Shown: positions 56,987 to 64,000 of the stretch, one piece after another
Layout: every line of letters starts with the position of its first letter
How positions within the stretch are numbered: the stretch's first letter is position 1
From: Niastella sp. OAS944
GTDB taxonomy: Bacteria > Bacteroidota > Bacteroidia > Chitinophagales > Chitinophagaceae
Assembly (NCBI GenBank): GCA_024809215.1
Contig: JANUBW010000016.1
Coordinates: forward strand, 1-64,000
Direction: 5' to 3'
Length of the DNA stretch: 64,000 bases
Program-made: the position numbers and the translations under genes
Notes under the pieces: model-generated
Databases searched by the model: none
Told to the model about the DNA's origin: nothing
Seen by the model: only the letters and a program-made list of their open reading frames with translations

Positions 56987-56994
56987 TACTTTTG
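56987..56994 (+). promoter_or_regulatory. -7 element TACTTTTG before the frameshifted gene
   Basis: Exact TAnnTTTG match, with TTTC (56964-56967) 19 bp upstream. It ends 5 bp before ATG 57000, the same close spacing as at the AAA-ATPase gene. Confidence 0.4.
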
Positions 56995-56999
56995 TTAAC

Positions 57000-57336
57000 A
57001 TGAATAAGCAACCTCTTTCTGCAGAACAATACATCAAATCGCGAGCACGAACATTAAAAAATAGACCGCTCGCTGATAAACACTGACTGGGAAACGAGCA
57101 AGATTGCTCATATAATTGTCATTCGCAGACATACTAATGGAAACTTTACTTATGCAGGTTACCTGGTAGACTTGTTATGCCTTGGTGTAAAAGATACTTA
57201 TTATGGATTTAATCAAGCAGCGGATCAAGTGGATGATTGGCTTGATTCTTACGATCAGCAAAGCGGTCTTTTTGAGGCAAATCATAGGCTTCAACTTATA
57301 AATTTAAATCAATTCCTCTTTCTCCTGCACACTTAA
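57000..57336 (+). pseudogene. Frameshifted small conserved gene
   Basis: From ATG 57000 the frame reads NKQPLSAEQYIKSRARTLK and stops after about 28 codons. Shifting by one base at an A6 run (about 57055-57061) restores IDRSLINTDWETSKIAHIIV, then IRRHTNGNFTYAGYLVDLLC and LGVKDTYYGFNQAAD, ending with TAA at 57334. The YLVDxxCLGVKDTxYxFN motif belongs to a conserved small protein family that I know only as hypothetical. A single-base indel in the A-run is the likely lesion; phase variation, recoding or a sequencing error are alternatives. Confidence 0.72.
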
Positions 57337-57352
57337 CAAGTATACTTCGAAC

Positions 57353-57459
57353 TAAAAGAGCCTTCAAATCCAACGACTTGAAGGCTCTCTTAATTTTAGT
57401 CGGCTGGACGAATTTCTAACCTGTTAGTAAACGATTTAAAAGCTGTAAATGAACTTATA
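57353..57459 (+). repeat. Dispersed hairpin element, copy B
   Basis: AGAGCCTTCAA pairs with TTGAAGGCTCT around ATCCAACGAC, followed by a T-rich stretch and the same tail as copy A (55124-55230). The stem has G-C/C-G exchanges relative to copy A that keep pairing. Here it follows the frameshifted gene by 16 bp and could act as its terminator. Confidence 0.65.
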
Positions 57460-57579
57460 AATAATAATACTAACTTGCTCAATTTAGAATTTGCTAAATA
57501 AATCGGCTGTCAAAATGGCTCTTTTCCGTTGGCGAGGAAATTCTACCAGTCTAAAGTGTATCCAAAATGCGGTAGGTGA

Positions 57580-57753
57580 TTGAGTAGCGCCCCCAGTTAC
57601 TTATAAATATTGTCCGTTAACAAATGAAGAAAAGTCACTGGCAAAGAATTCCGCAATATTGGACACGTCTTCCACTTGAGCCAAACGCTTCATCGGGTTA
57701 CTGTTTATCAATGATTTTCTCAGTTCAGGATAACTGCCTGTCGGAAGTACCTT
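57580..57753 (-). pseudogene. C-terminal remnant of an SDR, directly after a SnoaL-like gene
   Basis: The minus frame reads KVLPTGSYPELRKSLINSNP, then MKRLAQVEDVSNIAEFFASD, then FSSFVNGQYL, stop (57601-57603), VTGGATQ. This is the last third of a classical SDR, with an in-frame stop just before VTGG. The first codon overlaps the SnoaL stop codon (57752-57754), so the front of the SDR is missing. This is the same junction type as at 39813-39920. Confidence 0.82.
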
Positions 57754-58180
57754 ACAGAAAGGCATCTAAGATCCAACTTGGATTCCAAAATTCCCGATAG
57801 TTTGCGATTTTCCCTTCTCGCAACGTAATGCGGCCTACATAAATCTGCTGGTACCTCTTGCCAGTAGCAGTCACCAGGGCACTTCCTTCGAACTCCACAA
57901 ACACTGTATCGGGATCAGACGTGGCCGAGAAGGCGAAGTTAGTAAAACTCCAGTTGGTAGCGCTTTGGGTCACATTAGCTATATACGCCGTAATAATGTC
58001 TCGTCCTTCTAGCTGTTTGGAATAGGGGGCGGGCGCATATGGGTACTCGTGCACAGCGTCCTCAGTCCATAGGTCGGCATAGGCTTCCCGAGGCATGTCG
58101 GGGTCGGTAAACATAGAAAGGTGCATTCGAAATAAACGTTCAGCGCGAGCCGTACTATTTTCGGTAATGGTTGAGTTCAT
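57752..58180 (-). CDS. SnoaL-like / ketosteroid-isomerase-fold protein
   Basis: 142 residues. The fold is indicated by LFRMHLSMFTDPDMPREAYA, the Asp/His-rich LWTEDAVHEYPYAPAPYS, the YIANVTQ helix and the last strands RYQQIYVGRITLREGKIANY plus REFWNP. Members bind small hydrophobic or polyketide-like substrates. It is divergent from an HxlR regulator 120 bp away, so HxlR probably controls it. A -7 element lies at 58230-58237. The SDR that once followed is reduced to a remnant. Confidence 0.85.
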   Translation of the reverse strand: MNSTITENSTARAERLFRMHLSMFTDPDMPREAYADLWTEDAVHEYPYAPAPYSKQLEGRDIITAYIANVTQSATNWSFTNFAFSATSDPDTVFVEFEGSALVTATGKRYQQIYVGRITLREGKIANYREFWNPSWILDAFL

Positions 58181-58229
58181 GAGCTTTTTTTAAAAAGTTT
58201 AGAGTCTTTAATCGTTTTTTATTTCCTCA

Positions 58230-58237
58230 CAAAACTA
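58230..58237 (-). promoter_or_regulatory. -7 element TAGTTTTG of the SnoaL-like gene
   Basis: Exact TAnnTTTG on the minus strand, about 50 bp before the ATG at 58180. No good TTTG is seen upstream, so activation by a regulator is possible. Confidence 0.4.
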
Positions 58238-58264
58238 CAGGGGAGATGCTATATCTTTATTATC

Positions 58265-58299
58265 TGTTACATTAAGGTTACCGGTTACAAAAAGGTTAC
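58265..58299 (+). promoter_or_regulatory. Cluster of GGTTAC motifs, candidate HxlR operator
   Basis: GGTTAC occurs at 58276-58281, 58283-58288 and 58294-58299, with the variant TGTTAC at 58265-58270. The last copy ends 1 bp before the HxlR ATG at 58301. The cluster lies in the divergent spacer and could serve autoregulation. Confidence 0.5.
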
Positions 58300-58300
58300 T

Positions 58301-58699
58301 ATGGCAAACAAAAATCGTTGTTTAACACCCGCCACCGACGAAGAATGTAGAAGGGCAAGACTCAGCCTTCAGGACACACTGGACGTAGTAGGCGGCAAAT
58401 GGAAACTGGTACTGATCGCCATATTGAGAGGTGGTAAGTTAAAGTTTCGGGAACTGTCCAGGGAAGCCGGGATATCGCCCCGGATATTATCCAAGGAATT
58501 GAAGGAGATGGAAGTCAATGGGCTGGTTACCCGGACGGTACTGGACACTAGCCCAATCATGGTGGAGTATGAACTTACCCCTTACAGTAACACGCTTTCG
58601 GAGGTGATAATTGCCATGCATGAATGGGGGAAAAAGCATCGCCAAAAAATGATCGGACAGAAATCAACTGAATCGGACTCGCTGTCAAAAAACGTTTAG
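58301..58699 (+). CDS. HxlR family transcriptional regulator
   Basis: 132 residues, normal length for this winged-helix family. CRRARLSLQDTLDVVGGKWK and LKFRELSREAGISPRILSKE, followed by LKEMEVNGLVTRTV, form the DNA-binding domain; YELTPYSNTLSEVIIAMHEW is the dimer helix. Cys15 in DEEC is in the place where redox- or electrophile-sensing HxlR proteins keep a Cys. It is divergent from the SnoaL-like gene, whose lost SDR partner would be a typical HxlR target. Confidence 0.92.
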   Translation: MANKNRCLTPATDEECRRARLSLQDTLDVVGGKWKLVLIAILRGGKLKFRELSREAGISPRILSKELKEMEVNGLVTRTVLDTSPIMVEYELTPYSNTLSEVIIAMHEWGKKHRQKMIGQKSTESDSLSKNV

Positions 58700-58714
58700 C
58701 GAATAAATACTTGA

Positions 58715-58861
58715 TTATACCAATACTACTTCGAGCTGAAATAGCTGAAGATTATGAATACCAAATATCCGGGTCAACACAGCAACCATCTTTCCTGTTT
58801 CATGTCTGAAAAGATGGTCTACAAGACTGTTTACTTTGTCATACCCCGTTTCCTTTGCCAT
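58715..58861 (-). pseudogene. N-terminal remnant of a sigma-70 family (DUF6596-type) sigma factor
   Basis: ATG at 58861 opens 48 codons: VNSLVDHLFRHETGKMVAVL, then TRIFGIHNLQL, then unrelated residues and a stop. The LFRHExGKMVAVLTRIFGxxNL segment is the start of region 2 in ECF-like sigma factors with a DUF6596 tail, which normally exceed 400 residues. About 90 percent of the gene is gone. The break lies after HNLQL (about 58750). Confidence 0.8.
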
Positions 58862-59173
58862 GTTTCTGTATTATTGATAAAGATACAAAACACATATTTT
58901 GAAACTGAGCGGTAAAAACAAGATCAGATGGCTAATATTTTTCCCGTGAAAGATCAAAACAGCCCTTAATTATGGTGGCCTTAGCGATGATTTCATAAAA
59001 TGGAAAACAAGAGGCTTTATGATTCCCGATATTCTGCAGATCTCAACCATCAACTGAGTAAAAGCATTGGGCCTATGGTGCCATAGAAAAAGAAAAGAAA
59101 GTAGATTTTCTTATCTGGGAACAATGTCTTTTTGACAACTAGGCTATAATTTTAGGTTAAATCACGTTTTTGA
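58862..59173. other. Spacer before the Crp-like regulator
   Basis: About 310 bp without an intact gene. A short plus frame near 59030-59085 reads YSADLNHQLSKSIGPMVP, protein-like but unassigned. No clear promoter consensus was found for the gene at 59174. Confidence 0.45.
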
Positions 59174-59764
59174 ATGAAATCAGATTTGTACACCCCTTTA
59201 ATTGAGAACCTTACGGCTAAAGCAGATTTCACTAGCGAACAGCTGGCAATCATAAAAGAAGCCTTTAAAATCAGAAAGCTTGCCAAGAAAGAATACTTGC
59301 TAAGGCCTGGGCAGATTTCCCATCACTTATATTTTGTTTCTTCCGGTTGTTTACGTGTATATACATTAGAAGATGTTCGGGAGATCATTACTCAATTCGG
59401 AATTAAAGGATGGTGCGTAAATGACCTCACAAGTTACCTTACTCTTAAACCGGCCACACAATTCATTCAGGCCATTGAGCCTTCAGTATTGCTTCAGATC
59501 CATCGTGACACGCTTGAAGAACTCTACGATAAAGTTCCACCTCTTGAGCGGTTTTTCAGGATTAAATTTCAAAGTGCGCTTACTGTAATGCAGGAACGCC
59601 ATCTCAAAAGCATTAGTCAAAGCGCTGGCGAAAGATATGAACAGTTCCGGAGCCAATACCGGGAAATAGAGCAACGGGTTCCGCAATATATGATCGCTTC
59701 TTATCTGGGTATCACCAAAGAGTTTCTTAGTTACCTTAGGAAAAGCCACCGATCCATTTATTAA
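59174..59764 (+). CDS. Crp/Fnr family regulator
   Basis: 196 residues. Residues 20-115 form a cyclic-nucleotide-binding-like beta-roll (LLRPGQISHHLYFVSSGCLR is the characteristic first half); the C-terminal helix-turn-helix contains YMIASYLGITKEFLSYLRKS. The ligand-binding Arg/Ser pair of true cAMP receptors is not evident, as is usual in Bacteroidota members. It lies 62 bp upstream of the cyclase-family hydrolase and probably controls it. Confidence 0.9.
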   Translation: MKSDLYTPLIENLTAKADFTSEQLAIIKEAFKIRKLAKKEYLLRPGQISHHLYFVSSGCLRVYTLEDVREIITQFGIKGWCVNDLTSYLTLKPATQFIQAIEPSVLLQIHRDTLEELYDKVPPLERFFRIKFQSALTVMQERHLKSISQSAGERYEQFRSQYREIEQRVPQYMIASYLGITKEFLSYLRKSHRSIY

Positions 59765-59826
59765 GGTACCTTAAAATTTATTGTTTTTTGTTGCCTGAAT
59801 TTTGCCTCCTGATTAAAAAAAAAATC

Positions 59827-60804
59827 ATGAAAAGGAAAATTTCAGGAATCAACATGTTATTGTTTTTATTCTCTTATGGAGTAAATGCGCAGGAAACCGC
59901 AGGGAAAAGCCCCTGGGGGCCAAACGATGAAATTGGCACGCTGAACATGATGAGCGGGCAATCGCAACTACAGGCATTACGGTCGGTTAAATTAGGAAAG
60001 ACTTACGATCTAAGCGTTCCATATTATGTTGGCATGCCAGGCTTTAATATATTTGGCGATCCGCAATACCAATATTGGCTAACACATACACCACATGGCA
60101 CTTTGGTTGATAATCCAAATGGACAGGGAGAATCAATGAATAAGAAGATAAGCTATACGTCAGATGCTATTTCTATGTTTACCCACACGGGTACGCACAT
60201 AGATGCCCTGAGCCATTTTGGATTGGAAGGGAAAATCTGGAACGGATTTTCGGCCGAAAAATACCTTGGCGACAAAGGATGGAAAAAAGGCAGTGCAGAA
60301 ACAATTCCGCCGATTATTGCACGCGGCGTTCTGATAGATATGGCAGCTTTTAAAGGCAAATCTGTGCTGGACCAGAACTATCGAATTACCGTTGAAGACC
60401 TGAGAGGAGCGCTTAAAAAGCAAGAAATTAAGCTGGCAGAAGGTGATGTAGTGCTGATCAGAACAGGTATGGCCAAATTTTTTCAGGAAGGGAACAAATA
60501 TCTTGATCAATACGCTGGTATTAGTCTTGCTGCAGTAAAGTGGCTGGTAGAAGATCAGAAAGTTATGACGATGGGAGCCGACAATCTAAGCCTGGAAATG
60601 TTTCCGCCGGAGCAGGAAGGAAACTGGGTACCCGTGCATACTTATCTACTGGCACAGAAAGGAGTAATGTTTATCGAAAATATGTTCCTGGAAGAATTGG
60701 CAACCGATAAGGTGTATGAATTTGCGTTTATTGCAGCTTCACTTAAACTTCGTGGTGCTACCGGTGCCCCTGTTAGGCCGCTCGCGCTCCCATTCGCGAA
60801 ATAG
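59827..60804 (+). CDS. Exported cyclase-family (kynurenine formamidase-like) hydrolase
   Basis: 325 residues from ATG 59827 (an in-frame TTG at 59788 adds 13 residues before a clean signal peptide). The signal MKRKISGINMLLFLFSYGVN precedes AQE. The family motif HTGTHIDALSH (His120, His124, Asp126, His130) binds the metal; WGPNDEIGTLN near the N-terminus and GADNLSLE late in the protein are conserved in these enzymes. Members hydrolyse amides or lactones such as formylkynurenine or isatin; the substrate here is unknown. The Crp-like gene precedes it and a strong terminator follows. Confidence 0.88.
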   Translation: MKRKISGINMLLFLFSYGVNAQETAGKSPWGPNDEIGTLNMMSGQSQLQALRSVKLGKTYDLSVPYYVGMPGFNIFGDPQYQYWLTHTPHGTLVDNPNGQGESMNKKISYTSDAISMFTHTGTHIDALSHFGLEGKIWNGFSAEKYLGDKGWKKGSAETIPPIIARGVLIDMAAFKGKSVLDQNYRITVEDLRGALKKQEIKLAEGDVVLIRTGMAKFFQEGNKYLDQYAGISLAAVKWLVEDQKVMTMGADNLSLEMFPPEQEGNWVPVHTYLLAQKGVMFIENMFLEELATDKVYEFAFIAASLKLRGATGAPVRPLALPFAK

Positions 60805-60826
60805 GGAGGAAATAATCGATCAAGCA

Positions 60827-60859
60827 GGCGGCCCGTGAGCCTATGGCTCACGAGCCGCC
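60827..60859 (+). terminator. Strong hairpin terminator after the cyclase gene
   Basis: A GC-rich 15-bp stem (60827-60841 with 60845-60859, one mismatch or G-T pair) across TAT is followed by CTTTG. Confidence 0.75.
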
Positions 60860-60971
60860 CTTTGTCCATCACCTCTGGTGAAATTGTTTCCGGCATTTGT
60901 AACCTTTTGAGCTGTCACCTGCTCTATTATTTTGATGAGTTTAATTTTCAGGTCATTAAAAAACAAATGTT

Positions 60972-61409
60972 ATGGAAACAGCAGTTATAACCTCGCCAAG
61001 AGTTGAGCGCATTTACAAGCTTATGAAACTTACTTATGGATTAGTGCCCATTGTGGCAGGGTTAGATAAATTCACCAATCTTCTTACAGATTGGGAAAAA
61101 TATCTCAATCCTACCATTGCAAAAATGCTTCCATTTAGCCCACATACATTTATGCTGATTGTTGGTGTGATTGAAGTTATTGCGGGATTGATCGTTTTGT
61201 TCAGACCTGCCTTCGGAGCTTATATTGTAAGTGCATGGCTTGCACTAATTGGCTTATCGCTTCTTGCTAACGGAGGATATCTTGACGTAGCGGTTCGCGA
61301 CCTTGTTATGGCCATAGGCGCCTATTCGCTAGCTCAACTAGCCCGGGTAACCGGCACAACAAATGTTCGGCAGGAGGCTAAAAGCAACGTGTCGTTCTCA
61401 AGGGGATAA
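60972..61409 (+). CDS. DoxX-like four-helix membrane protein
   Basis: 145 residues with four hydrophobic segments (YGLVPIVAGLDKFTNLL, FMLIVGVIEVIAGLIVLF, YIVSAWLALIGLSLL, DLVMAIGAYSLAQLA). This arrangement, with a Lys/Asp after the first helix, is typical of DoxX-like proteins of unknown or redox-linked function. The next gene, an ECF sigma factor, begins 61 bp later; the pair may be co-transcribed. Confidence 0.8.
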   Translation: METAVITSPRVERIYKLMKLTYGLVPIVAGLDKFTNLLTDWEKYLNPTIAKMLPFSPHTFMLIVGVIEVIAGLIVLFRPAFGAYIVSAWLALIGLSLLANGGYLDVAVRDLVMAIGAYSLAQLARVTGTTNVRQEAKSNVSFSRG

Positions 61410-61470
61410 GCAGCGCATTACGCACAATTTGGTAACTTTGAATTACCGGTAGCATTAAACAGGAACAGCT

Positions 61471-62166
61471 ATGGCATTAAACATGTCAGATAAGAAGGTT
61501 CAGGAATATACCGATATCGAAATTATTCAGCAGGTATTGGCAGGCAATACTGCTGTGTTTGAAATTATAATCCGCAGGTATAATCCCTATCTCTACAAAG
61601 TGGGAAGAAGCTATGGTTATAATCACCAGGACACGGAAGATCTGATGCAGGAAGCATTTATTAATAGTTATGTGAACCTTAAGCAATTTGCCGAACGCTC
61701 TTCCTTTAAAACATGGCTCATCAGGATCATGCTTAATCAATGCTATCGCAAGGCACATAAGTTCAGTTACCAGAAAGAACAAACAACAGATATTTTACCC
61801 GACAATTCATCGTTTATGCTTTTACCCAACCATAGCAACACCAACGATGCAATGATCAGCAAGGAATTTAATAAAGTTGTTGAAGCCTGTCTTCAACAAC
61901 TTCCGCAAGAGTATAGAACAACATTTACGCTTCGTGAGCTCACGGGTCTTAGCGTTGCAGAAACGGCAGAAGCGATGAACACCACCACCAGCAACGTTAA
62001 GGTCAGGTTAAACCGGGCAAAAGCCATGCTTCGAAAAGAGATTGAAAAAACATATTCCACCGAGGATATTTACGAGTTTAACCTGGTTTGCTGCGACCGC
62101 ATTGTAAATGGTGTAATGAAGCAAATAGATCAATTGGGGAACACACACCTTAAGTTCTCATCATAG
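61471..62166 (+). CDS. ECF-type RNA polymerase sigma factor
   Basis: 231 residues. Region 2 spans about 20-95 (NPYLYKVGRSYGYNHQDTED, then LMQEAFINSYVNL, FKTWLIRIMLNQCYRK) and region 4 about 130-190 (LPQEYRTTFTLRELTGLSVA, then ETAEAMNTTTSNVKVRLNRA). A C-terminal extension of about 30 residues has two adjacent Cys (VCCDR), which might sense zinc or redox state. No anti-sigma gene follows. The target genes are unknown. Confidence 0.92.
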   Translation: MALNMSDKKVQEYTDIEIIQQVLAGNTAVFEIIIRRYNPYLYKVGRSYGYNHQDTEDLMQEAFINSYVNLKQFAERSSFKTWLIRIMLNQCYRKAHKFSYQKEQTTDILPDNSSFMLLPNHSNTNDAMISKEFNKVVEACLQQLPQEYRTTFTLRELTGLSVAETAEAMNTTTSNVKVRLNRAKAMLRKEIEKTYSTEDIYEFNLVCCDRIVNGVMKQIDQLGNTHLKFSS

Positions 62167-62226
62167 CAGCCTGCGGGTACCGGTAGCCTGAAAAAGAATG
62201 GAATACTAGGGATATCCTGACCACAA

Positions 62227-62526
62227 ATGCTAACTTTAACAACTGGTATGTATATTTCTACGTCTAAAGGCAGATTTATTATTCGTGAGGCTGTTCCAGA
62301 CGACCTGGAGCAGCTTGTGCATGTGCACGTAACATCGTGGAATGCTACTTATCCAAATCATCATCCAAAGCCTACGCCCGAAATAAGAAATCAGCAATGG
62401 CAACAACGATTTGCCAATAGAAAAGAAAACTGGTTTTGCTTCGTGGCCCAACATGAAGATGGTGAGATTGCTGGTTTTGCTACCGGTAATGATTTTTTCA
62501 ACAGTAACGCTCCGTACAAAGGCTAG
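62227..62526 (+). pseudogene. GNAT acetyltransferase truncated before the acetyl-CoA site
   Basis: The 99-codon frame holds the first half of a GNAT domain (FIIREAVPDDLEQLVHVHVT, then NWFCFVAQHEDGEIAGFATG and NDFFNSNAPYKG) and then stops. The acetyl-CoA-binding motif A (R/QxxGxG/A) that should follow is absent, and no continuation was found in the other frames. The product is therefore unlikely to be active. Confidence 0.8.
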
Positions 62527-62602
62527 TTTTAGCGTCTTCTGTTTCTGGTTTTATGTTAGTAGTTGTCATTTTTTTGATATTATATTGTTTGAAGAAAATA
62601 GG

Positions 62603-63340
62603 CTATGATTGAAGTTGCTGGGCATTTTTTGCCGGGTTAACTAACCCATATGCTATTTTAGGAAAAAGGCGATTAGCCAGGTAAACCAATTTGCTGATAC
62701 CGACACGTATAGTAAACCGGTTGTTTTTAATGCCGGCAATCAAAGCGTTTACCAATTTTTCCGGAGAGACTCCTTTTCTCCCAACGTGTTCTGTCATACT
62801 TGTTGCCACCACAGGTGGTGATAGCTCAAACACTTTCACATTGCTGCCCAGTATTTTCAAATGATCTCTCAGTGCCACTGTGTAAAAACGCATGGCCACT
62901 TTGCTGGCAGAATAGGTTGCTCCAAGATTTAATGGTACGTAACTTAAGAGGGAAGATGTGTTAATAATTGCGGCTTCTTTCCTTGATTTCAGCATTTCGA
63001 TGAACAGGTTGTTAAGGCGAATTACCCCCAGGTAGTTGATGTCCATTTCATTCTTTGCCTGCTCAAAATGTTTATCATTCGCTATTCCCAGGTTCAGTGG
63101 ACCGCTCATAACGCCAGCATTATTGTAAAGGATATCAATTCCTCCAAGCTCCTTAATCTTATTGAAAAGTAACCGGGCATCATCGGCATTAGCTACATCG
63201 CTTTTTATAGCAGTTAACGCAGGATATAATTTTCTGGCTTCATCCAATTTTTCCTGGTTTCTGCCGGTGATGATCACTTTTGTGCCATTGGCTAAAAATT
63301 GCTTTGCAGCTTCCAGGCCGATACCTCCTGTACAGGTTTT
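62603..63340 (-). pseudogene. SDR gene lacking its first codons
   Basis: The minus frame gives TGGIGLEAAKQFLANGTKVI, then ITGRNQEKLDE, the motif YNNAG, the catalytic NTSS and YSASK (Tyr-x3-Lys), and a DltE-like C-terminus. A GTG at 63277 is the first possible start but lies after the glycine-rich loop. Upstream of TGGIG the usual start (about ten residues with the first strand) is replaced at about 63340 by DNA that belongs to another gene. The SDR body is intact, so the loss of its head is probably recent. Confidence 0.75.
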
Positions 63341-63345
63341 TCTTG

Positions 63346-63995
63346 AAGACAGTACTTACCAAATCTATGGCTGTTGCGCAGGTGAATTTGGGGGTTCATT
63401 ATTTTTTTATAACAAACGTAATAAACGGTTATACTTTTATAATTCAGAATGTGTTTACCAAGTTGTTTATTATCACAACTCTTATTACGTATTTGATGAT
63501 TTGTACACATACGATTATACAAGAATTAGCAATCCTGAAAAACTCATTGAGTTAAAATATAAAGACAGGCGATTCGGCTGTAATTGGTGGACACAGGTCG
63601 ACAGTCTAAATTCTTATGAAAAAAGCAGATATCAAAAGATTGATGGGCTTTATGAATACAAACCTAACCTAAAAGAAAGTAGTTTGAATAGTTTTGTTTA
63701 TAACGATACACTTTTTACGATTCTTTCAACAGACTCTTCAACATATTTAGCGATTCATCAAGGAGACAGTTTAAAGAAAGTACAAAAACTATTAGACAAA
63801 AAGATTTGGTTTCATCATACTGAATATTATGAAGATGCAGGAAGAAGAATTGTTTCCTTTTCGGCGACATCAACTCAATGGAATTCCGAGACTAAGGCTG
63901 CGACTGATATGGCAAACTCTGGTTTTGTAATCATTCAAGGTCGGAAGATTGAAATTGCAGAATATCCCACAAAACGGGATTACATAATTCAGTAG
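63346..63995 (+). pseudogene. Headless gene of unknown family
   Basis: The frame is protein-like from about 63346: TYQIYGCCAGEFGGSLFFYN, then YVFDDLYTYDYTRISNPEKL, VDSLNSYEKSRYQKIDGLYE and a tail GFVIIQGRKIEIAEYPTKRD with stop at 63993. Codons upstream of it (63162-63345) are antisense to the SDR and not part of the gene. No start codon or signal peptide precedes it. I do not recognise the family; Tyr and Asp are abundant. It may be the C-terminal part of a secreted protein. Confidence 0.6.
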
Positions 63996-64000
63996 CGAAT

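Noticed and set aside
63162-63345. Upstream part of the long plus frame 63162-63995
   Set aside because: It is antisense to the well-supported SDR; only the part after about 63346 looks like a gene.

Overview
The window looks like a chromosome segment of a Bacteroidota bacterium, most likely family Chitinophagaceae (Niastella/Chitinophaga type). The evidence is several secreted proteins ending in type IX secretion (T9SS) sorting domains, SprB-type repeats, split Rhs proteins with a DUF6443-like region, AAA-ATPase-like/PD-(D/E)XK genes, -7 elements matching TAnnTTTG, and genes without Shine-Dalgarno sequences. No rRNA, tRNA, CRISPR array, integrase or complete insertion sequence was seen.

Layout. 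1-6008 (minus): the first 2002 residues of a giant repeat adhesin that runs off the left edge; its 66-residue repeats fill 1-2040. 6009-7329: AT-rich divergent spacer with a candidate promoter and two leader hairpins. 7330-24723 (plus): a 5797-residue secreted mosaic protein with beta-solenoid-like regions, three long tandem domain arrays and a T9SS signal. 24869-29694 (plus): a secreted propeller-like protein, a MauG-like di-haem enzyme, a small cytochrome c, a MauE-like membrane protein and a small exported Cys/Trp protein, possibly a redox maturation module. 29755-31410 (minus): another T9SS cargo protein. 31800-34861 (plus): an unknown helical protein and two glycosyltransferases. 34862-35936: about 1 kb without a gene, holding two opposed arrays of degenerate 21-bp repeats. 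35937-40284: alpha/beta hydrolase, AraC regulator, SDR, methyltransferase, SnoaL-like gene and gene remnants. 40848-50763: split Rhs system with a wall-hydrolase-like toxic tip and a lipoprotein immunity candidate. 50814-55003: SnoaL remnant, serine hydrolase, CPBP protease and two small exported proteins. 55124-57459: an AAA-ATPase-like gene and a frameshifted gene between two related hairpin repeats. 57580-64000: SnoaL-like gene, HxlR and Crp regulators, cyclase-family hydrolase, DoxX-like protein and ECF sigma factor, mixed with truncated genes (SDR tail, sigma-factor head, GNAT head, a headless SDR and a headless unknown gene).

How it works together. The left 31 kb is mostly cell-surface biology: very large glycine/threonine-rich repeat proteins exported by Sec and probably displayed through T9SS, next to a small periplasmic haem module. 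The centre is interbacterial competition (Rhs toxin and immunity). The right third holds small regulator-enzyme pairs for stress or detoxification, and is full of gene debris, including two places where a SnoaL-like gene runs straight into the tail of a lost SDR.
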